This document shows positions 1-7,931 of a stretch of DNA of 64,000 bases, piece by piece. Position 1 is the stretch's first letter. Every line of letters begins with the position of its first letter. The notes under the pieces are model-generated. The model had not been told where the DNA came from. It saw nothing but the letters and a program-made list of their open reading frames with translations, and did no database searches. This stretch comes from Rossellomorea marisflavi (GTDB lineage Bacteria > Bacillota > Bacilli > Bacillales > Bacillaceae_B), in NCBI RefSeq assembly GCF_022170785.1, contig NZ_CP081870.1:2716001-2780000 (forward strand). The letters are read 5' to 3'. The position numbers and the translations under genes are program-made.

Positions 1-2
1 GC

Positions 3-248
3 CCCAAAAGCGGGATCGGACGCATCCAACAGCAACTGCGGGATGAAATCAGCCGGGAGTCGACGGAATGGGCAGAATCAGCCCTTGCCTCATGGAAGGA
101 AGACCGGGAGCTGTTGGACCACTTTTATAAAGAGGTCGAAGAAAAGCCCGAATCCTACTTCCTTGAACAAGCTGCCCTAAAGGATCAATACGAACCGAAG
201 ATCGAAATCGAAATCATCAATGGGGGGATCTTTTACCTTCAGCAGTGA
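3..248 (+). CDS. yqhG: YqhG family protein, C-terminal part (partial)
   Basis: The reading frame is open from the left edge and stops with TGA at 246-248, giving 81 visible residues that end EIEIINGGIFYLQQ. The residues are charged and helical, then form a short beta-like tail. In B. subtilis yqhG lies beside yqzE and the comG operon, and here it converges on yqzE-aroK-comG, which supports the name. Function is unknown. The N-terminal part lies outside the window. A repeat element begins nine bases after the stop. Confidence 0.7.
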   Translation, partial: PKSGIGRIQQQLRDEISRESTEWAESALASWKEDRELLDHFYKEVEEKPESYFLEQAALKDQYEPKIEIEIINGGIFYLQQ

Positions 249-256
249 CACATAAA

Positions 257-553
257 GAGATTAGGTCAAAACGAAAAAAGGACCATGTAATGACAAACAA
301 TAGTAGGACTGATTCCTAGTAACCCTTATGATTTCCGTGCAAGACTTTGCTTTCCGCGGGTAGCTCGTGATCCTCGCGAGCCTGCCCAGCACCACTTTTC
401 CCGCCGGCTCCTTCGTCTTGCACTCCAATCAACCGCTGGAAACAATATAAGCGTAATGGTCATGAAACAAAGTAAAAACCCGAATTATTTTGCCTGATCA
501 TCAGCAAATGAATTCGGGTTTTACTATGACTAGAAGATGTTTGTCTCAGCCAC
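257..553 (-). repeat. Repeat element copy 1 (about 297 bp, MITE-like)
   Basis: Read on the minus strand it starts with GTGGCTGAGACAAAC, followed by a hairpin (474-523) with arms AAAACCCGAATT/AATTCGGGTTTT and a T run, then the core TTGATTGGAGTG (421-432), and finally GGACCAT...GACCTAATCTC. The same order of blocks occurs at 25685-25969 and 56526-56773. It fills the whole space between yqhG and yqzE. The hairpin followed by Ts should terminate the comG-aroK-yqzE transcript. The terminal inverted repeats are degenerate. Outer boundaries are inferred from comparison of the three copies. Confidence 0.8.
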
Positions 554-556
554 TTT

Positions 557-742
557 TTATTGATTCCTATTTTTTTTGAAAAACAGCCCGACCGCATAGG
601 GAATGATGCCGAACCACCGATACAGGAATGGTTCCTTCCGGGTCTTGCGCTGCTTCCTGATTGTTTTCCGCTCCTGGGGTGATTTGTTATAATGCTGAAC
701 CACGGTCTGGGTCAAGAATTTGACGTAGTCATTTACAGACAT
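557..742 (-). CDS. yqzE: YqzE family protein
   Basis: A 61-residue basic protein starting MSVNDYVKFLTQ and ending in an aromatic, weakly hydrophobic tail (RWFGIIPYAVGLFF). Length and the NDYVK start match YqzE, a small conserved protein found next to comG in Bacillus; its role is unknown. A longer in-frame ATG exists at 784, but the start at 742 follows a GAAGGTGGTGGCAGG purine-rich site and gives the family length. It lies 45 bases after aroK on the same strand and is probably the last gene of the competence transcript. Confidence 0.8.
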   Translation of the reverse strand: MSVNDYVKFLTQTVVQHYNKSPQERKTIRKQRKTRKEPFLYRWFGIIPYAVGLFFKKNRNQ

Positions 743-787
743 CCTGCCACCACCTTCACCCATCCAGTATGCCCAGGTTTCCATGCT

Positions 788-1288
788 TTAATTCCTGTCG
801 AGGAGGGAGAGGATCTCGCGTGTGACCGCCTCTTCATCTTTTCCGCCGGTGTTCACCTCATGGGTCCTCGCTTCCTCATAAAGGGGAAGGCGACGACTGA
901 ACAGACTCTCTACTTCATGACGGGGATTCTGTGCAAGGGGTCTGTCGTGATCTCCTTCAAGCCGCTCCCACAGGCTTTCGAACGGAGCGGACAGATAGAT
1001 CACACACCCGCTTTCTCCAAGCAGTTTGCGGTTCTCCTTCCTCTCAACGATCCCTCCTCCCGTCGTGATGATGCACGCTTCTTTCAGCAGCTTTGACAGG
1101 ACACCCGTTTCGAGATCACGGAAATGCCCTTCGCCGAAACGCTCAAAAATCTCGCGGACAGGCATCCCCTCCTGCTCTACGATGTATTCATCCATGTCCA
1201 CAACATGAAGGCCGACCTTTTCGGAGAGTATATGCCCGATTGTCGTTTTTCCTACTCCCATAAATCCGATAAGCACAATTGATTCCAT
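788..1288 (-). CDS. aroK: Shikimate kinase
   Basis: A 166-residue cytosolic enzyme that phosphorylates shikimate with ATP in the chorismate pathway. The P-loop GFMGVGKTT is at residues 8-16, the shikimate-binding acidic stretch VDMDEYI at about 30, the glycine triplet TTGGG at about 75, and the lid arginine in HDRPLAQ at about 115. The length is normal. The start lies three bases after the comGG stop codon, with GGAAG as ribosome site. It must therefore be cotranscribed with comG, an unusual link between aromatic synthesis and competence. Confidence 0.93.
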   Translation of the reverse strand: MESIVLIGFMGVGKTTIGHILSEKVGLHVVDMDEYIVEQEGMPVREIFERFGEGHFRDLETGVLSKLLKEACIITTGGGIVERKENRKLLGESGCVIYLSAPFESLWERLEGDHDRPLAQNPRHEVESLFSRRLPLYEEARTHEVNTGGKDEEAVTREILSLLDRN

Positions 1289-1291
1289 AAT

Positions 1292-1648
1292 CTACTTCCA
1301 ATCCACTATCTTTTTTGTGTCCTTATTATACACGACTACGACCGGAAGAAAAACCTCACCGGGCTGATTCAATCTCACTTCCATTTGCTTGAGGTCACCA
1401 GAATCCTCCAGATAGTCCACGCTCATCGTGCCGAAGCTTCCCTTCCGCAGTCCATCGACACCACCTCCTGCTTCCATTTCATAAAGGACGGTCTGGTACA
1501 AGCTGATTTTTCGTTCGTACACGTTCTGCATATTGGTCAAGTACCGGTATTTACTCACATAAAGACCTTTTGAAGCGACGGCCACGGTCAAGATGACAGA
1601 CAAGAACAACAGCGTGAACGGCAAGATGAATCCTTTCTCATTCCCCAT
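1292..1648 (-). CDS. comGG: Competence minor pseudopilin ComGG
   Basis: A 118-residue protein with a prepilin-like N-terminus (MGNEKGFILPFTLLFLSVIL) and a single membrane helix followed by a mixed alpha/beta domain. It is a minor component of the transformation pseudopilus that carries DNA through the cell wall. The start at 1648 is chosen because AAGGAGAG lies nine bases upstream. It overlaps the end of comGF by 11 bases, as expected for translational coupling. An upstream in-frame start at 1684 would place sequence before the prepilin leader and is less likely. Confidence 0.85.
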   Translation of the reverse strand: MGNEKGFILPFTLLFLSVILTVAVASKGLYVSKYRYLTNMQNVYERKISLYQTVLYEMEAGGGVDGLRKGSFGTMSVDYLEDSGDLKQMEVRLNQPGEVFLPVVVVYNKDTKKIVDWK

Positions 1649-2081
1649 AATAAAAGAACTCTCCTTCAAGCTTCTTCCCATCAAGGAATACTCCTTCTAT
1701 CCTGACACCGCCGTCTATCGCATTGAAACTGAGTCCGGAAAGCTTCTGAAGGACCACTTCATGGCCTTTATCATTCACCCGTCTCCTGATGGAATCCTGA
1801 TATTTTTCATACGTGACCTTCTCTCCATTCAGAATGAACGAAAACCCTGAATTTGTTACAGTCATCCCTCGGGATTTCCACGTCTCTTGCCTTACACTCT
1901 CGTTGAATAATGTCCATTGGTAATACGGAGGCGGGAGCATCTCCTCCCGGACGAGGGAGAAGCCCTTGATCACCAACGGGATGGAAAACGAAATCAGACA
2001 TACGATAAAGAAGGAAAACAAGGCTTCAAGCAGGGTGAATCCACGCTCATTCCACAGAGCTGCATACTTTCTTGACGTCAC
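1638..2081 (-). CDS. comGF: Competence minor pseudopilin ComGF
   Basis: About 147 residues. The prepilin signature NERGFTLLEALFSFFIVCL is followed by a domain ending FDGKKLEGEFFYYGE-like residues. It is a minor pseudopilin of the ComG DNA-uptake apparatus. No ATG fits: the frame enters from inside comGE, and the best candidates are tandem GTG codons at 2084 and 2081 behind AGAGGG. A rarer CTG closer to the leader cannot be excluded, so the N-terminus is uncertain. It overlaps comGE by 35 bases. Confidence 0.8.
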   Translation of the reverse strand: MTSRKYAALWNERGFTLLEALFSFFIVCLISFSIPLVIKGFSLVREEMLPPPYYQWTLFNESVRQETWKSRGMTVTNSGFSFILNGEKVTYEKYQDSIRRRVNDKGHEVVLQKLSGLSFNAIDGGVRIEGVFLDGKKLEGEFFYYGE

Positions 2082-2364
2082 CACCCCTCTGCATTTCCAC
2101 GCAGATCGATGATGCTCCTCCTTCCCAATACCTCGTATAGTCGACACCTCCATAGGATTTCGAGCTCCTTTCATACTTTTTCGTGACCATGGCACGTTCA
2201 ACCCCCTCCTCCATCCACTTCAACGCTTCCACCTCGGACTGCTTCTCCCTGAGCAGGACGGCCTGGTTCATCAATAGGGGAAGGAAGATGCCGGTGATCA
2301 GCAGCAGACAGCTGAATGCCACGAGCATTTCGGGGAAGGAGAATCCATCATTTCTTCTGAACAT
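2047..2364 (-). CDS. comGE: Competence minor pseudopilin ComGE
   Basis: A 105-residue protein with prepilin-type leader MFRRNDGFSFPEMLVAF and one hydrophobic helix (residues 8-30). The cleavage-site glycine is followed by FSFPE, the usual G-F-xx-x-E pattern. Its place between comGD and comGF, with overlaps on both sides (17 and 35 bases), identifies it as ComGE, a minor pseudopilin. The sequence after the helix is poorly conserved in this family, so the call rests on leader and position. Confidence 0.85.
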   Translation of the reverse strand: MFRRNDGFSFPEMLVAFSCLLLITGIFLPLLMNQAVLLREKQSEVEALKWMEEGVERAMVTKKYERSSKSYGGVDYTRYWEGGASSICVEMQRGGDVKKVCSSVE

Positions 2365-2779
2365 AATAACGCCCCTGTCCGATTTGAAAGGTCAATTGAT
2401 ACTTGGTCCCGCCACGCGCAAAATTGACGCTGCCGAATCGATTGGTATTTCCGTTCGGATAGAACGTGATATCGTACAACGTGCTGGATTTGATTTCGAA
2501 ACCTTCCTGGAGTTTTCGATTGAATAACGTTTCATTCAGGACATTTTTCGCGATATAGGACCCATTCTCGGGATAAAAGGTAAGACGGACGGGAATCTGG
2601 TAGCGGAACGCATAGCTTTGAACGTAGGCGAGGTCGGATTGAAGCTGGGAGACGAAGACCTCTTCATCCGTTGAAGCCTTCGTCGGACTCACGGAAAACA
2701 CAACCCATGTCAGCAGGACGCCCGTCATGAATAGGACGAGGAGCACCTCCACAAGGGTGTACCCCTTTTCCTCCCGCAT
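2348..2779 (-). CDS. comGD: Competence pseudopilin ComGD
   Basis: A 143-residue type II-secretion-like pseudopilin with leader MREEKGYTLVEVLLVLFMTGVLL. The cleavage point is G-Y-T-L-V-E, followed by a membrane helix and a beta-rich C-terminal domain. It belongs to the ComG pseudopilus needed for DNA binding during transformation and is processed by the prepilin peptidase ComC, which is not in this window. The start codon lies one base after the comGC stop, so translation is probably coupled. Confidence 0.88.
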   Translation of the reverse strand: MREEKGYTLVEVLLVLFMTGVLLTWVVFSVSPTKASTDEEVFVSQLQSDLAYVQSYAFRYQIPVRLTFYPENGSYIAKNVLNETLFNRKLQEGFEIKSSTLYDITFYPNGNTNRFGSVNFARGGTKYQLTFQIGQGRYYVQKK

Positions 2780-2780
2780 C

Positions 2781-3101
2781 CTACGAATCGCTTACCTCTA
2801 CATCACCATTCTGACTGATCGTGATGGCCCTCCCATCGGGACATGCCTTGTACTCATCCTTCAAGTACCCTTCTGTCACAAGATTCTGGATCGTGACTTG
2901 CCCCGTATTTCCGTCCATTTTATACGCTTCTACCTGTCCTTCCACCATATTCACAAAGGCCTCACAGCCTTTCGCATTGATGGAACCGCTCTGTTTCGTC
3001 ACATTCGGGATTGCGATGAACAACAGCACCGAGATGACCAGGAGTACGATCATCATCTCAATGAGGGTGAACCCTCTTTCATCTTTTAATAGGTGTTTCA
3101 C
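2781..3101 (-). CDS. comGC: Major competence pseudopilin ComGC
   Basis: The major pseudopilin, 106 residues. Leader VKHLLKDERG is followed by FTLIEMMIVLLVISVLLF and the G-F-T-L-I-E cleavage motif. Cysteines in KGCEAF and YKACPDG match the intramolecular disulfide known in ComGC. A GTG start at 3101 is chosen because AAAGGGG sits seven bases before it. The ATG at 3125, which overlaps the comGB stop, has a purine stretch only one or two bases away. The protein polymerises outside the membrane and guides DNA to ComEA. Confidence 0.9.
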   Translation of the reverse strand: MKHLLKDERGFTLIEMMIVLLVISVLLFIAIPNVTKQSGSINAKGCEAFVNMVEGQVEAYKMDGNTGQVTIQNLVTEGYLKDEYKACPDGRAITISQNGDVEVSDS

Positions 3102-3121
3102 GTTTATTCCCCTTTCTGAAC

Positions 3122-4144
3122 TCATACTCCCTGCATCATTTGGAACAGGGGCATCATGATTGAAAAGTAAATGGCCATGATGAATAAGCCGACAAAACTG
3201 AAGATGACTGGCTGGATATATTTAAGGAGGGCACCGCTCCTCTCTTCGAGTTCCACAAAACACATATCCCCGTAGAGCTGCAATTCTTCCGGCAGCCGTC
3301 CGTTCGATTGACCGTGGTGGATGATATAGGCGACCTCCGACTGAAAAAAAGGGATGGCACCTGCACACTCATGGAGGGACATACCCGACTTCAAGCCCTG
3401 TATGAGCTCGCCGGATACATATTGAAGGGTCGGTCGGAAGGTTTGTTGTTCAATAATCCTGAGGGATTCGGTGATGGACACACCATTGCTCAGTAGAAAT
3501 CCGAGTTCCCTTGCAAAGAAGTGGGTGTGGGCAAGTTTGAAGAAGCGGGAAAAGAAAGGGATCTTACTCGTGTGGATGGAAATGGTGACGGGGGAGATCC
3601 GGTGACGGAAAAAGAAAAGAATGACCCCCGCTGATAGAAGGACAGCAAGGATTCCCGCGAGCAGGAGGGGGACGGCTTTTACGAACGAGAGTAAAAGCTG
3701 CACGCCAGTGGAAGGTTCATAGCCCATGGAGCTATAGAGGGTTTCAAATTTCGGGAAAAGCACATTCCGGAGGAGGACCATCATCATTCCAGCGATGATA
3801 ATGAGCATCAAGGGATACTGGATGACCCGCTTGAGCCTCTCTTGATTTTTCTGCTTCTGCAGGAGGTAATCCCCTGCACCCATAAGGGTTGCTCCCATCT
3901 GCCCGTGGAACTCAGCAAAATAGATCTGGGCGCTCACATGGGTGGGGAGTGAGAGTTCTTTCGTGATGACCTTGGAAACCTGCACGCCTTCCTGCAGGGC
4001 ATGGAGGATCCGGGTCTTCAAGACCGTGGCAGCAGGATGATCGGGTATGAAAAGGAAGTCCACGGCCTCACTGAACGTATATCCCTTCTCGAGGAGGGAA
4101 CCCATACGCTTCAGGAACTTTCCCTGCTCATCCCTTTTCTTCAT
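3122..4144 (-). CDS. comGB: Competence pilus platform protein ComGB
   Basis: A GspF/PilC-type polytopic membrane protein of 340 residues. A cytoplasmic domain is repeated twice, each copy followed by hydrophobic segments (around residues 160-180, 205-235 and the C-terminal IFSFVGLFIMAIYFSIMMPLFQ). It anchors the ATPase ComGA to pseudopilus assembly. Start ATG at 4144 (MKKRDEQGKFLKR) overlaps comGA by 17 bases. An in-frame start at 4177 would add residues translated from inside comGA without a better ribosome site. Confidence 0.9.
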   Translation of the reverse strand: MKKRDEQGKFLKRMGSLLEKGYTFSEAVDFLFIPDHPAATVLKTRILHALQEGVQVSKVITKELSLPTHVSAQIYFAEFHGQMGATLMGAGDYLLQKQKNQERLKRVIQYPLMLIIIAGMMMVLLRNVLFPKFETLYSSMGYEPSTGVQLLLSFVKAVPLLLAGILAVLLSAGVILFFFRHRISPVTISIHTSKIPFFSRFFKLAHTHFFARELGFLLSNGVSITESLRIIEQQTFRPTLQYVSGELIQGLKSGMSLHECAGAIPFFQSEVAYIIHHGQSNGRLPEELQLYGDMCFVELEERSGALLKYIQPVIFSFVGLFIMAIYFSIMMPLFQMMQGV

Positions 4145-5201
4145 GTATCCATTTCCGATACTCAGATTCCGGAACATATCCGAGGGCCACCCCCTTCCGG
4201 ATGAGCTGTTTCAGCGTCAGGTATCGATGGTCGACCTTATCACCCTTTGCTTCCATCAGCACATTCTTCAGCTCTTTGCCCGTCAGGATCTCGAAAACCG
4301 TAGCCCGGTTGGTCCTCTTCCCTTCAGCGAGGCATTCCCCGAAGCAATCATTTCCGCATACCGGACATTTCAATCGAAGCAGCCTTTGAGCAGAAACCGC
4401 CAAAATGGTCTGTTCAATGTCATGCCATTTGATCCCGAGCTCCATGAGCCGGTAGATGGCACCCTTCGCATCCCGCGTATGGACAGATGAGAGGACGAGA
4501 TGTCCAGTGAGGGCTGCCCTGACGGCAATCTCAGCGGTTTCTTTATCCCGGATCTCCCCGACCATGATGATATCCGGATCATGGCGGAGAATCGCTTTAA
4601 GACCGGTCGAATACGTGATGCCTGCCTTTTCATTCACCTGGATTTGGACCATTTCTTCGTGGGCCTTCTCAACAGGATCTTCTAAGGTGATGACGTTGCG
4701 GTTGAGGGAAACGGCACAATGGTGGACAAGGGAGTAAAGGGTGGTCGTCTTACCGCTGCCTGTCGGTCCGGTAAATAGAATAAGACCGTGGGAGTGCATG
4801 AGCAGGGCGACGAGTTTTTTAGCTGATGACGGATAGAGGGACATATGCTCGATGGGGATTTGATAGCGTTCGGGCAGGATCCGGATGACGAGGCTTTCTT
4901 TGAGATGGGTGGTCGGAAGGGTGGATACCCGCAGTGCCAGTGGGATCCGTGAGATGAAATGAGTGTAGGAGCCGCTTTGGGGCTTTCGCTTCTCTGCGAT
5001 ATCCATGGAGGACATGAACTTCAGATGGGCGATGAGGCGCTCGGCCTGGTCTTCGTCGATTGTCTTGAAGGGGACGAGTGTTCCGAGCTTTCTGAACTGA
5101 ATGAGGTAATCGTTCTTACGGGGGACGAGATGGACATCTGTTGCATGACTGCGAAATGCTTCCGAAATCATCCGTTCGGAGAAGGTTTCGACAGAGTAAA
5201 T
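4128..5201 (-). CDS. comGA: Competence ATPase ComGA, probable non-ATG start
   Basis: A secretion-type traffic ATPase that powers the pseudopilus. Walker A GPTGSGKTTT, the GEIRD Asp box and the C-terminal zinc cysteines CPVCGNDCFGEC are all present. The first ATG (5171) begins at MISEAF, but the preceding codons YSVETFSER align with the family N-terminus just before the ISEAF.. HATDVHLVP stretch. An in-frame TGA at 5208-5210 leaves only ATC (5204) or ATT (5201) as starts, 8-11 bases after AAGGTGG. With ATT the protein is 357 residues, the B. subtilis length. Confidence 0.9.
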   Translation of the reverse strand: MYSVETFSERMISEAFRSHATDVHLVPRKNDYLIQFRKLGTLVPFKTIDEDQAERLIAHLKFMSSMDIAEKRKPQSGSYTHFISRIPLALRVSTLPTTHLKESLVIRILPERYQIPIEHMSLYPSSAKKLVALLMHSHGLILFTGPTGSGKTTTLYSLVHHCAVSLNRNVITLEDPVEKAHEEMVQIQVNEKAGITYSTGLKAILRHDPDIIMVGEIRDKETAEIAVRAALTGHLVLSSVHTRDAKGAIYRLMELGIKWHDIEQTILAVSAQRLLRLKCPVCGNDCFGECLAEGKRTNRATVFEILTGKELKNVLMEAKGDKVDHRYLTLKQLIRKGVALGYVPESEYRKWIHEEKG

Positions 5202-5306
5202 GATGAATCACACCACCTTTCAGTAGTCTTGAAGATATATATACGACAAAAAATCCGAAAATCCTGCAACGCTCTCCCATTTTTTTCGTTTGCTATGATC
5301 AATTCG

Positions 5307-5336
5307 AAAGGCCCCGTCCGATTAGACGGGGCCTTT
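5307..5336 (-). terminator. Terminator of the ABC-importer operon
   Basis: Perfect 12-bp arms AAAGGCCCCGTC/GACGGGGCCTTT with loop CGATTA, directly after the livM stop. It separates the ABC-importer operon from comG on the same strand. Only three Ts follow. Confidence 0.8.
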
Positions 5337-5339
5337 GGG

Positions 5340-6335
5340 TCAGGCTGCTTTCTTCACTTCGTCGTTCTTTCTCTCTTTCCTCTTTTTCCCCTTCAGGGAC
5401 TTCACCACACCTGCCAATCCTTTCGGGAAGCCCAAGAGGACGACGATATAGAGGAAGCCGAGGAAGATCGTCCAGCGCTCGAAGATCGGGTAGACCGATG
5501 CCAGCTCCGAGAGATAGTGGCGCAGGAACTCGATGATGCCGGCCCCGATGATGGGACCAATCAGCGTCCCGAGACCGCCGATCATGGTCATGAGCAGGGC
5601 ATCGAGTGTCACTTCGATGGAGAAGACGCTCACATTGATGAACCGTAGCGAAACCGCATACAGGGCCCCGCTCAATGCGGCCACCATGCCGGACGTGACA
5701 CTCGCCATAAGCTTGTAATGAAGCGTCTTGAACCCAAGCGCTTCCGTCCTGTACTCATTCTGGGAAATGGCCTTCAGGACCTTCCCCGTCGATGAGGAGG
5801 TGAATAACTTCAACAGAATGAAGATGGACGCCATGACGATCAAGGTTACATAATAGAAGCTCATGCGATCTTTGAACACATCTGGCACAGAGAATGTAAA
5901 GCCGTCCCCTCCCATGGTCAGCCCCCTCCACTTCTCGGCAAGAACCAAGAACAGCTGAGAAACGGCCAGGGTGAGCATGGCGTAGAAATGGCTCTTTAGA
6001 CGAAGGGACAGGAGACCGATCACATAGCTCACCGCGGCTGAAAGGGCGATGCCGATCAGTAGTCCGATGATGAAGTTCCCCAGTGTGGCCTCATGATTAT
6101 TGAACATGAGGGCCACGCTGTAGGCACCCAGGCCGAAGAACATGCAGTGACCGAAGGAAACGATCCCTGTATAGCCAAGAAGGATGTCGAAACTCATGGC
6201 GAAGATGGCGAAAATGAAGATCTGCGTGAACATGATGAGCATGCTCCTCGAATCATTGACAAAGGGAAACAGCATCAAGGCCACCAAGCCTGCCATCCCC
6301 CCGTAAAGAGGGATGCGATTCGTCATGCTTTTCAT
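5340..6335 (-). CDS. Branched-chain-amino-acid-type ABC permease (LivM family)
   Basis: A 331-residue inner-membrane permease with about eight to ten hydrophobic segments. It carries the LivM-family loop GFKTLHYKLMASVTSGMVAALSGALYA, the EAA-like contact for the ATPases. It has a basic C-terminal tail (KSLKGKKRKERKNDEVKKAA). Its ATG overlaps the livH stop by four bases. Together with LivH it forms the import channel. The substrate is not necessarily an amino acid: genes for acyl-CoA activation upstream point to a carboxylic acid (inference). Confidence 0.88.
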   Translation of the reverse strand: MKSMTNRIPLYGGMAGLVALMLFPFVNDSRSMLIMFTQIFIFAIFAMSFDILLGYTGIVSFGHCMFFGLGAYSVALMFNNHEATLGNFIIGLLIGIALSAAVSYVIGLLSLRLKSHFYAMLTLAVSQLFLVLAEKWRGLTMGGDGFTFSVPDVFKDRMSFYYVTLIVMASIFILLKLFTSSSTGKVLKAISQNEYRTEALGFKTLHYKLMASVTSGMVAALSGALYAVSLRFINVSVFSIEVTLDALLMTMIGGLGTLIGPIIGAGIIEFLRHYLSELASVYPIFERWTIFLGFLYIVVLLGFPKGLAGVVKSLKGKKRKERKNDEVKKAA

Positions 6336-7204
6336 ACGGCTCCCCCCTTCTCCCCCATGAGTCCGGTGGGCTTCACCAGTAAGACGAAGGCAAGGAGCAG
6401 CATGTTAAGGGCAAGGGAAAGGTCTGGAATGTAATAGGCCATAAACGCGCCCAGGACCCCGACGATCAAGGAGGCGAGGGCAGACCCCTGGAGGCTTCCC
6501 ATCCCTCCGATGATCACGACGATGAATGCAAGGATGGCATACTGCATCCCCATCTCGGCAAATACGACACCTGAATACGGGGCTAGGAGGGCACCGCCCA
6601 TTGCCGCCATGGCAGATCCGAGAAGGAACACAAATGTAAAGATGGCTTTGACGTTGATCCCCATGGCCTGCACCATTTCCTTATCGATGACCCCGGCCCG
6701 GATCATGAGGCCGATCCGCGTTTTACTTAATAAAAGCCAAAGTGCGGCGTACATGATGACTCCCACTACGATTACAAACAACCTGTATTTGATGAGGATC
6801 ACTCCCCCGTCAAATTGAAAACTTCCCTGCAGCCACTCCGGAAGATTCACTCTTATGGGATTCGGTCCCCATAAGATCTTGATGCTCTCTGTCAGGACAA
6901 GCATCCCTCCAAGGGTGATGAGGAGCTGCCTGACATGGTTTCCATAGACCGGCCTGATCAAAAATCGTTCCAATACGAGGCCGAGAACCATTCCGATCAA
7001 AATCGCCGCCGCTACCGACAAGAAAAAATTCCCTGTTCCATTGAAAACCCAAGCCCCCATGAATGCTCCCCATACGAAGAGCCCCCCATGGGCAAAATTC
7101 AAAACGTCCATCAAGCCGAAGATCAGCGTCAGACCCGCTGCGAGGAGGAAAATCAGCAGTCCCGTCGAGATGCCGTTCACCAATAGATTAATGATTACGT
7201 CCAT
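6332..7204 (-). CDS. Branched-chain-amino-acid-type ABC permease (LivH family)
   Basis: A 290-residue permease starting MDVIINLLVNGISTGLLIFLLAAGLTLIFGLMDVLNFAHGGLF, the characteristic N-terminus of LivH. The family segment AIFTFVFLLGSAMAAMGGALLAPYSG is near residue 190. It is very hydrophobic throughout. AGGGAGTGG precedes the ATG by seven bases. It pairs with the LivM-type permease encoded immediately downstream. Confidence 0.88.
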   Translation of the reverse strand: MDVIINLLVNGISTGLLIFLLAAGLTLIFGLMDVLNFAHGGLFVWGAFMGAWVFNGTGNFFLSVAAAILIGMVLGLVLERFLIRPVYGNHVRQLLITLGGMLVLTESIKILWGPNPIRVNLPEWLQGSFQFDGGVILIKYRLFVIVVGVIMYAALWLLLSKTRIGLMIRAGVIDKEMVQAMGINVKAIFTFVFLLGSAMAAMGGALLAPYSGVVFAEMGMQYAILAFIVVIIGGMGSLQGSALASLIVGVLGAFMAYYIPDLSLALNMLLLAFVLLVKPTGLMGEKGGAV

Positions 7205-7226
7205 ACTTGATCCACTCCCTAAACAC

Positions 7227-7931
7227 CTATGCTATCCCAAGATACTTCCGGCACATCTCACGGTCTTCCACTAGTTCGTTCATCCGGCCGTCATGGACGA
7301 TCTTCCCGTCATCCATGATATAAAAATAATCCCCGATCCTGCTTGCCATCATGAAGTTCTGTTCCACAAGGAGAATCGTCGTTCTTTCTTTCATCTTCAG
7401 GATCGATTCCATCAGCTTTTCCACCATGATCGGGGAAAGCCCCTTACTCGGTTCATCGATCAGGAGGAGACCGTCCCCATTGATGTATGCCCTGGAGATG
7501 GCGAGCATCTGCTTCTGCCCTCCTGATAGTAGACCGCTCTTCTTGTGCCAGTATGTCTTCAGGTCCGGGAACAGGTCCAGCATCCATTCTGCCTTTTCCT
7601 CAGCCCCTTGGTCCCCTTTCACTTTTGCAAGACTCAAGGTTTCTTCCACCGTCAAGCTGCCGAATATCCCCTGATTCTCAGGAACATAACCGATCCCTTT
7701 CTTCGAAATCTGATGGGTCGGGGCGCCTCTCAAGGATTCGTCTTTATAGCGGATCGACCCCGTGCTCTTCGGATTGAATCCCATGATCGAGCGGAGCGTG
7801 GTTGTTTTCCCTGCCCCGTTCCGTCCGAACAGGACCGTGATGCTCCCTTCCTTGACTCCAAGGGACACACCCTGCAGGATATGGTACTGACCGAGATAGG
7901 TTTGAAGATCATCCACTTTTAATAGATTCAT
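7227..7931 (-). CDS. ABC importer ATPase (LivF family)
   Basis: A 234-residue ATPase with Walker A GRNGAGKTT, ABC signature LSGGQKQM and Walker B LLLIDEPSKGLSP. The short form and TQGIFGSLTVEETL-type region fit LivF. The start at 7931 (MNLLKVDDLQTYLG) follows GGAGGG by about seven bases. The upstream in-frame start at 7970 lies inside livG and has no better site. It overlaps livG by 23 bases. It energises import together with the LivG-type ATPase. Confidence 0.88.
   Translation of the reverse strand: MNLLKVDDLQTYLGQYHILQGVSLGVKEGSITVLFGRNGAGKTTTLRSIMGFNPKSTGSIRYKDESLRGAPTHQISKKGIGYVPENQGIFGSLTVEETLSLAKVKGDQGAEEKAEWMLDLFPDLKTYWHKKSGLLSGGQKQMLAISRAYINGDGLLLIDEPSKGLSPIMVEKLMESILKMKERTTILLVEQNFMMASRIGDYFYIMDDGKIVHDGRMNELVEDREMCRKYLGIA

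Noticed and set aside
5211..5306. ComK boxes (AAAA-N5-TTTT pairs) before comGA
   Set aside because: A-rich and T-rich tracts are present, but no pair with correct spacing could be recognised by eye.
4959..5648. 229-codon plus-strand frame across comGA and livM ends
   Set aside because: It crosses the operon terminator and is antisense to two well-supported genes.
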